Source: Desulfococcus multivorans
GTDB lineage: Bacteria; Desulfobacterota; Desulfobacteria; Desulfobacterales; Desulfococcaceae
DNA length: 64,000 bases
Assembly (NCBI RefSeq): GCF_001854245.1
Contig: NZ_CP015381.1
Location: 3,445,001-3,509,000, forward strand
Direction of reading: 5' to 3'
Shown: positions 8,240-16,563 of the stretch, piece by piece
Position numbering within the stretch: position 1 is the stretch's first letter
How the letters are laid out: each line of letters opens with the position of its first letter
The notes under the pieces: generated by a model
Seen by the model: the letters and a program-made list of their open reading frames with translations, nothing else
What the model was told of the DNA's origin: nothing
Databases searched by the model: none
Made by a program: the position numbers and the translations under genes

Positions 8240-10189
8240 CTATCGTCCCGCCGACCGCCTGAGGTCGAGCCGGGCCTTGAGCCTGGGAAACAACTCCAGG
8301 TCCGTGTGGGGAAGGAACAGGGAAGCGACGTAATGGTCCATATAGGACGGCGTCTCCGAAAGCTCGAAGTTGGTCATCTTCCGCGTCACCTCGACCACGT
8401 CCCGTCGAATCCGGTTGGTCAAGGCGCTCATCCGGGCGCCCATGAGCGAGGCGTTGCCGATGTAGGTGATCTTGTCGGCGTCCATCTCGGGCAGGAGGCC
8501 GATAACCATGGCCCGCGCCAGATCCACGTAGCTTCCGAACCCGCCGGCCAGATAGATCCGGTCCAGGTCCTGCATCGAGAGCCCCACCTCCTCGAGAAGG
8601 GTCTGGCATCCGCTGTAAATGGCCCCTTTGGCCCGGATCAGATTCTCGATGTCGATCTCGGTCAGCACGATATCCCGGTCGATCTGGGTATCGGCCTGTC
8701 GGACCAGGACATACTCCCAGATGCCCTCGCGTTCCCGGACGCGGTCCGTGGGCAGATTCCGCTCATATTTGCCGTTGGGGTTGACGACCCCCGCCTCGAA
8801 AAGCGCGGCGACGATGTTGATCAATCCCGAACCGCAGATCCCCTTGGGCCGGACGTTTCCGATGGTGAGGTTCATGGGTTCGAAGGTAACGGGATCGATT
8901 GAAAAGTCCTCGATGGCGCCCTTGGCCGCCCGCATGCCGAACTCGATGCCGCCCCCCTCGAAAGCCGGTCCCGCCGAACAGGCGGCACAGGCCAGCCAGT
9001 CCCGGTTTCCCACCACGATCTCCGCGTTGGTACCGATGTCCATGAAAAGCGTCAGTTCCTCGGTCCGGTAAAGTCCCGAGCCCATGACGCCGGCCACGAT
9101 GTCGCCGCCGACATAGCTGGAAACCTGGGGGTAGACAAGGGCCGTGACGTGGTCGGGAAGGTCGAGGTCGAGGTCCTTCGCCTTGATGGGCGGATAGATG
9201 GAGGCCGCCGGCACGTAGGGAGATCTCCGGATGTAACGGGGATCGACCTGGAGAAAGAGCTGGGTCATTGTCGTGTTCCCCGCCAGGGTGACGCTCGAAA
9301 TGCCGTCGGGATCGATCCCGGCCCGTTTGACGTTCTTCCGGATGAGCTTGTTGATGGTCTCCGTCACCACGTCGTGAAGACGAATGAGCCCATCCCCCTT
9401 CTCGGCGAACATGATCCGGGAGATGACATCCTCGCCGTAGCTGATCTGGCCGTTGAAATCAGCCTCTTCCGCAAGGACATTCCCCGAAACGAGATCGATC
9501 AGCTGCACATATACGGTGGTGGTCCCGATATCGACGGCCACGGCGTAATTCTCCGAGGTGGTGTCCCCGGGCTGAACGTTGATGATGACGGTCTGGCCGT
9601 CCTCGCGGACCGGTCGGGCCAGGGTGGCCGTCACCTGAAAGCCCTCCCGCCTGAGAATGTCCGGCAGTTTTCGGATCACCGGGAACTCGACCCCCAGTCG
9701 ATGCTCGTGATTTTTTAGGGTGAGAAAGCTGACGAGGCGGGTCACGTCCGGCAGATGATCCTGGGCATTGGGCTCCGGCAAGGTCAGATAGACCTTTTCC
9801 ATAGGGGGAATGAAAAGCCCTTTTTCCTTCAGTTCATCCAGATCGAAGGTCTTGACGCGGGCGGTTTTCCGGGGCGTCGGGGGAATATTGAGAACACTGG
9901 CATCGACGACGGACTCCACGGGAACCCGTACGGTGACGTCGCCGATCACCGAGGCCCGGCAGGCCAGGCGGTATCCCTTTTCCCGGTCCTCGGGTTTGAG
10001 GCGTTCGGAAAGGCCGCCCTCGACCTCACCCGCCTCGATGATCACCCGGCATTTCCCGCAGACACCCTCCCCGCCGCAGGAAGCGTTGATGTGGACGCCG
10101 GCCTCCATGGCCGCGCGGAGAAGGCTTTCGCCGTCCCGGACCTTTACCGTTCGATTCTGGGGTTGAAACGTTACAAGATGGGTATCCAT
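8240..10189 (-). CDS. RACo-type corrinoid protein reductive activator (2Fe-2S ferredoxin + ASKHA, DUF4445)
   Basis: The 649-aa protein has an N-terminal plant-type 2Fe-2S ferredoxin with ligands C38, C44, C47 and C77 (CGGEGVCGKC, then LACRA). A linker and a large C-terminal ASKHA ATPase fold follow (AVDIGTTTVYVQLID, MDIGTNAEIVVGN, YLAGGFGSYVD). This layout and length match RACo, the ATP-dependent reductive activator that returns the inactive Co(II) form of the corrinoid iron-sulfur protein to Co(I). A related activator of another corrinoid methyltransferase is possible. AcsC/AcsD, the expected client, is encoded less than 3 kb away on the other strand, which supports the call. ATG at 10189 is preceded by CGGAGGAA. 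Confidence 0.85.
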   Translation of the reverse strand: MDTHLVTFQPQNRTVKVRDGESLLRAAMEAGVHINASCGGEGVCGKCRVIIEAGEVEGGLSERLKPEDREKGYRLACRASVIGDVTVRVPVESVVDASVLNIPPTPRKTARVKTFDLDELKEKGLFIPPMEKVYLTLPEPNAQDHLPDVTRLVSFLTLKNHEHRLGVEFPVIRKLPDILRREGFQVTATLARPVREDGQTVIINVQPGDTTSENYAVAVDIGTTTVYVQLIDLVSGNVLAEEADFNGQISYGEDVISRIMFAEKGDGLIRLHDVVTETINKLIRKNVKRAGIDPDGISSVTLAGNTTMTQLFLQVDPRYIRRSPYVPAASIYPPIKAKDLDLDLPDHVTALVYPQVSSYVGGDIVAGVMGSGLYRTEELTLFMDIGTNAEIVVGNRDWLACAACSAGPAFEGGGIEFGMRAAKGAIEDFSIDPVTFEPMNLTIGNVRPKGICGSGLINIVAALFEAGVVNPNGKYERNLPTDRVREREGIWEYVLVRQADTQIDRDIVLTEIDIENLIRAKGAIYSGCQTLLEEVGLSMQDLDRIYLAGGFGSYVDLARAMVIGLLPEMDADKITYIGNASLMGARMSALTNRIRRDVVEVTRKMTNFELSETPSYMDHYVASLFLPHTDLELFPRLKARLDLRRSAGR

Positions 10190-10235
10190 AAGCGATTCCT
10201 CCGGCTGATTCTTTCAAACCAATGAGATACCCACT

Positions 10236-10263
10236 AAGATATTACAGAATGAGATAATGTAAA
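10236..10263 (-). promoter_or_regulatory. possible sigma70 promoter for the RACo-like gene
   Basis: On the minus strand TTTACA (10263-10258) is followed after 16 bases by TATCTT (10241-10236). The stretch is AT-rich and lies about 50 bases before the RACo-like start. The -10 match is only 4 of 6, and read-through from the CoA-transferase gene upstream is equally possible. Confidence 0.35.
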
Positions 10264-10301
10264 CTAAAAAAACACCATTACCGCCGAAATGGGGCGGGAC
10301 A

Positions 10302-12185
10302 TCACGTCTCCATCGTGTCAAACCGGCAGGAAAGCAGCACCATGTCGTCCTCGAACACCGTCTTGATTTTGTAGGGCAGCGTTTTGAAAAGATTGATCAT
10401 GCCCCTGTTATGGGGGGCGGTATAGGCAAACAGCCCGGCCAGACCGTTTTCCCGGGCAGCCTCGGCCAGTTTCCGCATGAGGAGTTTGCCGAGACCCCTG
10501 CCCTGGTATGCCTTGTTCACCGTAAAGGCAACCTCCGCCATGTTGCTCGCCTCATTCAGCAGGTATTCCCCCATGGCGATGACCTTCCCGAACCCGAACT
10601 CTCCCACCACCGCCACAATGGTGAGATCCTTCACATAGTCCACCTCGAGCATCTCCTCGAGATCGTCCCTCACGAAACTGTGCTTCTCGTGGAAAAAACG
10701 GGAGACGACGTCATCGGGTTCGAGATTGTAAAAATGCTCCTGGATGCGGCGTTCATCCACCGGTTTGGCGGGACGGATGACGACGGTCTCCCCGTTGATC
10801 TCCCGGACCTCCTCGAGCTTCACCGGGTAGACGCCGTGAATCGAGTCGCTGAGGGTCCTGTCCTCGCTCAACAGTCCCATCTCCTTGGCTTCGAAGAAGA
10901 GCTCCTCCCGGTACTCGGGGTGGGCGATGCTGATCATGGCCAGGGCCCGCTCCTGAAGGCTTTTCCCGAAAAGGTTGACGGCACCGTATTCCGTCACCAC
11001 ATAGTGGACGTCTCCCCTGGGGACCACCACGGCGGTATCGCCCAGGCTGGGCACGACGCGGCTGGTTTGATCTTCTCCCGACCCGGAGGTCGAGGCGAAC
11101 ATGAGGATCGATTTGCCGCCCTCGGCCAGCGCCGCCCCGCGGATAAAATCGTTGATGCCGGTGACGCCCGTGAAATAGGTTCGCGGCAGGGCATCCGCGG
11201 CTACCTGACCGGTGAGGTCCATGGCCAGGGCCACGTTCATGGAGACCATCCGATGATGTCGGGCGATGATGGTGGGGTCGTTGACATAGTCGGACGGCCT
11301 GAAATCGACCGAAGGGTTGTCGTGAAGGAACTCGTAGAGGACCTCGCCGCCGATGGCGGCACTGGCCACCATTTTACCCTCGTTGAAGCCCTTCCGCCGA
11401 TTGGTGATGACCCCCCGCGAAAAGAGGTGCATCATATCCTGGGTCAGGTATTGGCTGTGGACCCCCAGATCGTTCTTGTCGGCCAACGCCAGCAGCGTGG
11501 CCTTGGATGTGGCGCCGAGGCCGATCTGGATGGTGGACCCGTCGTCGACGAGGCGGGCGATGAGCCGGCCGATGGTGTTGGCCGCTTCGGTTTCCGGGAG
11601 GGGCTCCGTCGCCAGCAGTTCCTCCTCGTGCTCGACGATGACGTCCACATCATCCACGTGGATGAAGCTCTGACCCAGAACCCGGGGCATGCGCGGGTTG
11701 ACCTGGGCGATGACCAGATCGGCGGAAAAGGCGGCGGACAGGGTCACGTCCACGGAAACGCCGAGGCTCATCCAGCCGAAATCGTCGGGAGGGGTCACCT
11801 GAATCAGGGCCGCGTGGATCGGGAGCTGTCGGCTCTTGAAAAGCCGGGGAATCGCGGAAAGATTGACGGGCGTGATGAAACGCTTGTTCATGGCCAGCCC
11901 CCTGGCCTTCCCGGATCCCAGATAAAAGGAACGGATATTGATGCTCCGGCTTTTGGTTTTGTCGGCGATAAGCCCCAGCGGCGTCCGTTCCAGGGAAAGC
12001 AGACGGACGATCTCGAGGTCCGTGAAGACCGATGATGCCTCCGCAAGCGTCTTGACCAGGTACTGCGGCTCACCGCAGGACGATCCGATAAACACCCGCT
12101 GGCCGGGCCGGATCATTTTGACGGCCTCCTTGGCCGTTCGCTGTTTCTCGACAAAATCATCCGCCCAATAGCTCGTCTTGGCCAT
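10302..12185 (-). CDS. acetyl-CoA hydrolase/CoA-transferase fused to a C-terminal GNAT acetyltransferase domain
   Basis: This is a 627-aa fusion. Residues 1 to about 450 are a family I CoA-transferase/acetyl-CoA hydrolase of the 4-hydroxybutyrate CoA-transferase type (RPGQRVFIGSSCGEP near the start, VVTEYGAVNLFGKSLQERA around the expected catalytic glutamate). From about 470 to the end is a GNAT N-acetyltransferase domain whose acetyl-CoA loop is QGRGLG (561-566). The first domain moves CoA between acetyl-CoA and carboxylates. The second may acetylate a protein lysine or a small molecule; its target is unknown. The gene is divergent from the acs operon across a 628-base region and sits before the RACo-like gene, suggesting a role in acetate/acetyl-CoA exchange. 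AAAGGAGGG precedes the ATG. Confidence 0.87.
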   Translation of the reverse strand: MAKTSYWADDFVEKQRTAKEAVKMIRPGQRVFIGSSCGEPQYLVKTLAEASSVFTDLEIVRLLSLERTPLGLIADKTKSRSINIRSFYLGSGKARGLAMNKRFITPVNLSAIPRLFKSRQLPIHAALIQVTPPDDFGWMSLGVSVDVTLSAAFSADLVIAQVNPRMPRVLGQSFIHVDDVDVIVEHEEELLATEPLPETEAANTIGRLIARLVDDGSTIQIGLGATSKATLLALADKNDLGVHSQYLTQDMMHLFSRGVITNRRKGFNEGKMVASAAIGGEVLYEFLHDNPSVDFRPSDYVNDPTIIARHHRMVSMNVALAMDLTGQVAADALPRTYFTGVTGINDFIRGAALAEGGKSILMFASTSGSGEDQTSRVVPSLGDTAVVVPRGDVHYVVTEYGAVNLFGKSLQERALAMISIAHPEYREELFFEAKEMGLLSEDRTLSDSIHGVYPVKLEEVREINGETVVIRPAKPVDERRIQEHFYNLEPDDVVSRFFHEKHSFVRDDLEEMLEVDYVKDLTIVAVVGEFGFGKVIAMGEYLLNEASNMAEVAFTVNKAYQGRGLGKLLMRKLAEAARENGLAGLFAYTAPHNRGMINLFKTLPYKIKTVFEDDMVLLSCRFDTMET

Positions 12186-12545
12186 ACGCCCTCCTTTCCC
12201 GGTTGTTTTTCACATCAAATCTCTTTTTTCATTAAAATTTCCATTTACTTTAAATTGTCGGCAATAGCAAGAAGAACTCAGCCTTCCGAAAACCGGCGGC
12301 AGGGCAAAAAAGGTTTGGCAAATGGGTTGACATTCTGCTAAATGAACGAACATGAGAAGAGGCAGGCTATGTCTTTGCCGAGTCGACTTTCCCCCGGATT
12401 TCATGAAATTTCGAGGCCGCCGGGAGCCCGAAAACAGCGTGAGGCATCGACGCTACAACAGGATATCCGGAAAAAAAGACAACAATCCGTCGATAACCGT
12501 TGACGGCGTCTCTTAATTGCGGCCGTGAAATGTGCAAGCTACATA

Positions 12546-12574
12546 TTGACAACGTGTACGCGGTTAAATATAGT
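12546..12574 (+). promoter_or_regulatory. sigma70-type promoter of the acs cluster
   Basis: A perfect TTGACA (12546-12551) is separated by 17 bases from TATAGT (12569-12574). This is the best promoter match I see in the window. It would start transcription near 12581 and give a leader of about 230 bases before acsD. Confidence 0.6.
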
Positions 12575-12709
12575 GAATATTTCAGATTTACAATGATCAT
12601 TCAATCATTGGAAAATACGTCGGCAACTGGACGACGATTCAGAAAATCAACCTGGTGAGATTGGATAACGTGCGCGTAAAATTCAGCAATATGAACATAA
12701 TTCTGCTTC

Positions 12710-12761
12710 AAAAAGGGGGGTGATATGCTTTCGGGGGGTAAGCATACTGCCCCCTTTTTTT
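12710..12761 (+). terminator. terminator-like hairpin inside the acs leader (possible attenuator)
   Basis: A ten-base-pair lower stem (AAAAAGGGGG at 12710-12719 with CCCCCTTTTT at 12750-12759) carries a seven-base-pair upper stem (TATGCTT at 12724-12730 with AAGCATA at 12740-12746) and ends in seven T residues. It lies downstream of the promoter and 52 bases before the acsD start, with no plus-strand gene upstream to terminate. The loop contains a second GGGGGG run that could compete for the CCCCC arm, so alternative folds are possible. Conditional termination is an inference. Confidence 0.55.
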
Positions 12762-12813
12762 GTGTGTTTTCCACTAAAACCAATTCGTGAGAACATCCAG
12801 AGGAGGTACAACA

Positions 12814-14403
12814 TTGGCTTTTGAATTTTTCAAAGAATCTTATTCCGGAGCTGTAAGGAAGGTTACGCTGGGACAAGGCGACAAGGCTGTCACCGTCGGC
12901 GGCCAGACATGCTACCCGTTTTATCAGTTCGAAGGCGAGATGCCCAACAAGCCCAAGATCGCCATGGAGGTCTGGGACATGAGACCCACGGACTGGGCGG
13001 AGTCGGCACTCAAACCTTTCGAGGATGTCCTCGACGACCCGGCGGCCTGGGCGAAAAAGTGCGTTGACACCTACGGAGCGGAGATGATCGCCCTTCAGCT
13101 CAGAAGCACCGACCCCAACGACAAGGACGCGAGCCCGGCCGATGCCGCCGCGACGGTCAAAAAGGTTCTGGCCGCCGTCGACGTTCCCGTAATCGTCTGG
13201 GGAACCGCAAGCCCCAAGAAGGACGAAGAGGTCCTCAAGAAAATCGCCGAGGACTGCCAGGGCAAAAACCTGATCATCGGACCGGTGGAGGACAAGAATC
13301 ACAAGGGTATCGGCGCCGCGGCCATGGGCTTCGGTCACACCGTCATCTCGTCTTCACCCATCGACGTCAATATCGCCAAACAGATCAACATCCTCCTTGA
13401 AAACCTGGGCATGCCCATGGACCGCGTGATCGTGGACCCCACCACCGGCGGCCTCGGATACGGCATGGAATACAGCTACTCCGTCATGGAACGCCTGAGA
13501 ATGGCGGCCATGAACCAGGGCGACGACAAACTCCAGTACCCCGTCATCAACAACCTGGGCTTTGAAATCTGGAAATCCAAGGAAGCCAAGCTCAAGGCTG
13601 ATGAAGCCCCCACCCTGGGCGACCCGGAACGCCGCGGCATCCTCATGGAGGCCGTAGGCGCCGTGAGCTATCTTCTGGCCGGCTCCGACATTCTGATCAT
13701 GCGCCACCCCGAATCCGTCCGCCTGGTCAAGGCCTTCATCGATCTCGGTATCGCCGGCGGATCGGCCAAGACGGTCGCTCCCATCGAAAAGAAACTGCCG
13801 GCCGCGGAGATCGACCTGGCGGCCCTGGCCCCCGCGCCGGATCTGACGATCACCGAAGAGAAAAAGGCGGAGCCCGCTAAAAAAGCCGCTCCCAAGGCGG
13901 CCGAAGCCCCCAAGGAAGCGCCCAAGCCCGCCGCCCCGGCAGCCGCCGCCCCCGCGGCACCCGAAGCCGCCAAACCGGCGCCCGCTCCCGCAGCAGCAGC
14001 GGCTCCCGCGGTAGATCCGGCCGTCCAGGCCAAACTCGAGGCCGAGGCCAAGGCTAAAGCCGAAGCTGAAGCCAAGGCCAAACTCGAGGCCGAGGCCAAG
14101 GCCAAAGCCGACGCCGAAGCCAGGGCCAAAGCCGATGCCGAAGCCAGGGCCAAAGCGGATGCCGAAGCCAAGGCCAAAGCCGATGCCGAAGCCAGGGCGG
14201 CCGAAGTGGCCAAACGGGAATCCGAGGAGAACGCCATCCGTCAGGCCAGAGCCAAGGAGCGCGAGGAGCGTTTGAAGAAGATGGCGGAAGAGCGCGCCGG
14301 CAAGGTTGCGGCAGGGGCCGGGATGACCCCCGCGGGAATCCAGAAGAGCGAACTGGACAAACTGGTCGAAAAGATTCAATGGGTCAACGGAAGACTTTAT
14401 TAG
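12814..14403 (+). CDS. acsD: corrinoid iron-sulfur protein small subunit (CODH/ACS delta) with long repeat tail
   Basis: The 529-aa subunit carries cobalamin and the methyl group between methyl-tetrahydrofolate and acetyl-CoA synthase, as a heterodimer with AcsC. Residues 1 to about 330 form the conserved TIM-barrel part (AMEVWDMRPTDW, VIVDPTTGGLGYGMEYSYSVMER). Then come a Pro/Ala-rich linker (about 348-400) and a charged alanine-rich helix (about 402-495) built partly from 8-residue ADAEARAK units, before a short conserved-looking C-terminus. Bacterial AcsD is usually a little over 300 aa, so the tail is an addition. I place the start at TTG 12814, because AGGAGG (12801-12806) sits seven bases before it and the family N-terminus AFEFFKE follows. 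The frame extends nine codons further upstream. First gene of the acs cluster. Confidence 0.92.
   Translation: MAFEFFKESYSGAVRKVTLGQGDKAVTVGGQTCYPFYQFEGEMPNKPKIAMEVWDMRPTDWAESALKPFEDVLDDPAAWAKKCVDTYGAEMIALQLRSTDPNDKDASPADAAATVKKVLAAVDVPVIVWGTASPKKDEEVLKKIAEDCQGKNLIIGPVEDKNHKGIGAAAMGFGHTVISSSPIDVNIAKQINILLENLGMPMDRVIVDPTTGGLGYGMEYSYSVMERLRMAAMNQGDDKLQYPVINNLGFEIWKSKEAKLKADEAPTLGDPERRGILMEAVGAVSYLLAGSDILIMRHPESVRLVKAFIDLGIAGGSAKTVAPIEKKLPAAEIDLAALAPAPDLTITEEKKAEPAKKAAPKAAEAPKEAPKPAAPAAAAPAAPEAAKPAPAPAAAAAPAVDPAVQAKLEAEAKAKAEAEAKAKLEAEAKAKADAEARAKADAEARAKADAEAKAKADAEARAAEVAKRESEENAIRQARAKEREERLKKMAEERAGKVAAGAGMTPAGIQKSELDKLVEKIQWVNGRLY
14107..14202 (+). repeat. 24-base tandem repeat within acsD
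   Basis: About four copies of a 24-base unit encoding A-D-A-E-A-R/K-A-K (gcc gat gcc gaa gcc agg gcc aaa, with single-base differences) lie in a longer Ala/Lys/Glu-rich coding stretch starting near 14029. The near-identity of the units suggests recent expansion by slippage. Confidence 0.75.
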
Positions 14404-14471
14404 CCCAAACCACTCCCTTCAGTTGTTTGCAAACTGCGAGAGATAGAGATTAATGACGAGGAGGAACCTCA

Positions 14472-16490
14472 ATGGCAGTCGTTAAAAAAGATGAAAAGGC
14501 AAAAGTAGCCAATCCCCAGGATGCGTCTATCGATGCCGCAACTCAAATCATGATCAAACGTGCCCAGGACCTGGGTATCGACACCTGCTTCGACCGAAAC
14601 GTCACTCTGAAACCCTGTAGTATCGGCAACCAGGGCACCTGCTGCAAGAACTGCAGCATGGGTCCCTGCCGCCTGCCGCTTCCCAAGGACTACGACGAAG
14701 CCAACGACACCCGGAAAGGCATCTGCGGCGCCACGGCCAACACCATCGCCGCCAGAAACTTCATCCGCATGGTCGCCGGCGGCGCCGCGGCCCACTCCGA
14801 CCACGGCCGAAGCGTAGCCGAGGTCTTCCTGTCGGCGGCCCGGAAGGAGACCGACGCCTACCAGATCAAGGATGTGCGCAAGCTCCTGGAGATCGCGCCC
14901 TTCCTGGGCGTCGCCACGACAGTGGAAAAAGACGGGGCTGTCCTGGACCGGGATATTGACGAGATCGCCGTTGAGGTCGGTGAGAAGGCGATGGAGGAAT
15001 GGGGCAAGGCCGAAGGCGAGCTGGAATACCTCAAGCGGGCCCCCAAACCGCGCTACGAGCTCTGGAAAAAACAGGGCGTACTGCCGCGAAACATCGACCG
15101 CGAGATCGTCGAGATCATGCACCGGACCCACATGGGCGTCGACCAGGACTACAAGAACCTCATGAAGCAAGGGGTTCGCGCGTCCATCGCCGACGGGTGG
15201 GGCGGCTCCATGCTGGCCACCGACCTCCAGGACATCCTTTTCGGAACCCCCTATCCCCTGGCCTCCGAAGCCAACCTGGGCGTTCTCAAGGAGGATCACG
15301 TCAATATCGTCATCCACGGACATGAGCCGGTCCTCTCCGAGATGATCGTGACCACAGCCCAGAAGCCGGAAATGGTGGCATACGCCAAGTCCAAGGGCGC
15401 CAAGGGCATTCAGCTGTCGGGCATCTGCTGCACCGCCAACGAGATCCTCCAACGTCACGGCGTGCCGCTCTGCGGGACCTTCCTCCAGCAGGAGCTCGCC
15501 ATCATCACCGGTGCCGTCGACGCCATGGTGGTGGATATCCAGTGCATCTTCCAGAACGTCGCCAACGTGGCCAAGTGCTTTCACACCAAACTGATCACGA
15601 CCCACCCCATCGCCAAGATGGAGCAGGACAACGCGATTCACATCGAGTTCGACGAGCACCACGCCGTCGAGGATGCCGAGAAGATCGTGCGCATGGCCAT
15701 CGACAACTTTGCCAACCGCGGCGCCGAGGTCATGATTCCCCGCCAGAAATCCCCCATCATCGCCGGATTTGGCGTGGAATCGGTGGAATATCACCTGGGC
15801 GGCACCTTCCGCGGATCCTACTACACCCTGAACGACAACATCATCAACGGCCGTATCCGCGGCGTCGCCGGCGTCGTGGGCTGCAACAACGCCCGGGTCA
15901 AGCACAACGAGGGCCACATCACCGTCGTCAAGGAGCTCATCAAGAACGACGTCCTCGTGCTCACCACCGGGTGCAACGCCATCGCCTGCGCCATGGAAGG
16001 GCTGCTCACGCCGGAATCGGCCAAGGTCTTCTGCGGCCCCGGCCTGGCCGAGGTCTGTGAGACCGTGGGTATCCCACCGGTCCTCCATCTGGGCTCCTGC
16101 GTCGACAACAGCCGGATCCTCCTGGCGGCCACCGAGGTGGTCAAGGCCGGCGGCCTGGGCAACGACATCAGCGACCTGCCGGTTGCCGGCAGCGCCCCCG
16201 AGTGGATGAGCGAGAAGGCCATCAGCATCGGCCAGTACGTCGTGGCCTCCGGCATCTACACCGTGTTCGGCGCGGTCTTCCCGACGGCCGGCGCGCCGGT
16301 CTTCCAGCGGTATCTCTTCGAGGAGATGGAAAAGATGTACGGCGGCATGTGGGATTTCGAAGCCGATCCCGTCAAGCACGCGTGGAAGATGATCAACCAC
16401 ATCGACGCCAAGCGCAAGGCACTGGGCATCGACCAGGCCCGCGAGCGCGTCATGATGGATTTCGCCGATCGCCAGGCCCTGGACGTGTAA
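14472..16490 (+). CDS. cooS: anaerobic carbon monoxide dehydrogenase catalytic subunit
   Basis: The 672-aa Ni-Fe CO dehydrogenase (CooS/AcsA) interconverts CO2 and CO and passes CO to AcsB. The N-terminal cysteines for the B and D clusters are visible (C39, C49, then TCCKNCSMGPC at 56-66). All the C-cluster ligand contexts are present in order: HGHEP, GICCT, DIQC, VGCN, TGCNA and GSCVDN. Length is normal for the family. It lies 68 bases after acsD with GAGGAGG before ATG 14472 and is followed by acsB, so it belongs to the ACS-linked (AcsA) type rather than an energy-conserving hydrogenase-linked CooS. The long minus-strand frame opposite (688 aa) is a shadow. Confidence 0.96.
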   Translation: MAVVKKDEKAKVANPQDASIDAATQIMIKRAQDLGIDTCFDRNVTLKPCSIGNQGTCCKNCSMGPCRLPLPKDYDEANDTRKGICGATANTIAARNFIRMVAGGAAAHSDHGRSVAEVFLSAARKETDAYQIKDVRKLLEIAPFLGVATTVEKDGAVLDRDIDEIAVEVGEKAMEEWGKAEGELEYLKRAPKPRYELWKKQGVLPRNIDREIVEIMHRTHMGVDQDYKNLMKQGVRASIADGWGGSMLATDLQDILFGTPYPLASEANLGVLKEDHVNIVIHGHEPVLSEMIVTTAQKPEMVAYAKSKGAKGIQLSGICCTANEILQRHGVPLCGTFLQQELAIITGAVDAMVVDIQCIFQNVANVAKCFHTKLITTHPIAKMEQDNAIHIEFDEHHAVEDAEKIVRMAIDNFANRGAEVMIPRQKSPIIAGFGVESVEYHLGGTFRGSYYTLNDNIINGRIRGVAGVVGCNNARVKHNEGHITVVKELIKNDVLVLTTGCNAIACAMEGLLTPESAKVFCGPGLAEVCETVGIPPVLHLGSCVDNSRILLAATEVVKAGGLGNDISDLPVAGSAPEWMSEKAISIGQYVVASGIYTVFGAVFPTAGAPVFQRYLFEEMEKMYGGMWDFEADPVKHAWKMINHIDAKRKALGIDQARERVMMDFADRQALDV

Positions 16491-16563
16491 TGGGGCCGCA
16501 AGCCATGGTCGACGAATCCATTTGCAATAACACACCTAAATCCTCAACGAAGGAGGAAAGTAT

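Larger units (their letters stand above)
12186..12813. other. divergent intergenic region and acs leader
   Basis: This is the longest gene-free stretch here and is clearly more AT-rich than its surroundings. It holds the promoters for the CoA-transferase (minus) and the acs cluster (plus). On the plus strand it carries a good sigma70 promoter match (12546-12574), a small hairpin (CAATGAT/ATCATTG, 12591-12610), and a terminator-like hairpin (12710-12761). I looked for a cobalamin-riboswitch core and did not recognise one. Confidence 0.7.

Noticed and set aside
12314-12332. TTGGCA...TTGAC resembling a sigma54 -24/-12 element
   Set aside because: The spacing gives GA instead of the required GC at -12, and a much better sigma70 promoter lies downstream.
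12342-12503. 53-codon plus-strand frame in the acs upstream region, preceded by TTGACA
   Set aside because: No ribosome-binding site, no recognised similarity, very basic and polar; it ends before the real acs promoter. Could be tested by conservation.
12575-12813. Cobalamin riboswitch upstream of the corrinoid protein genes
   Set aside because: I found no B12-box-like GCCACTG core or the expected paired elements in the leader.
14469-16535. 688-aa open frame on the minus strand opposite cooS
   Set aside because: Its residues are His/Gly/Val/Asp-rich without any family motif, as expected from the reverse complement of GC-rich coding DNA; cooS on the plus strand has every catalytic motif.
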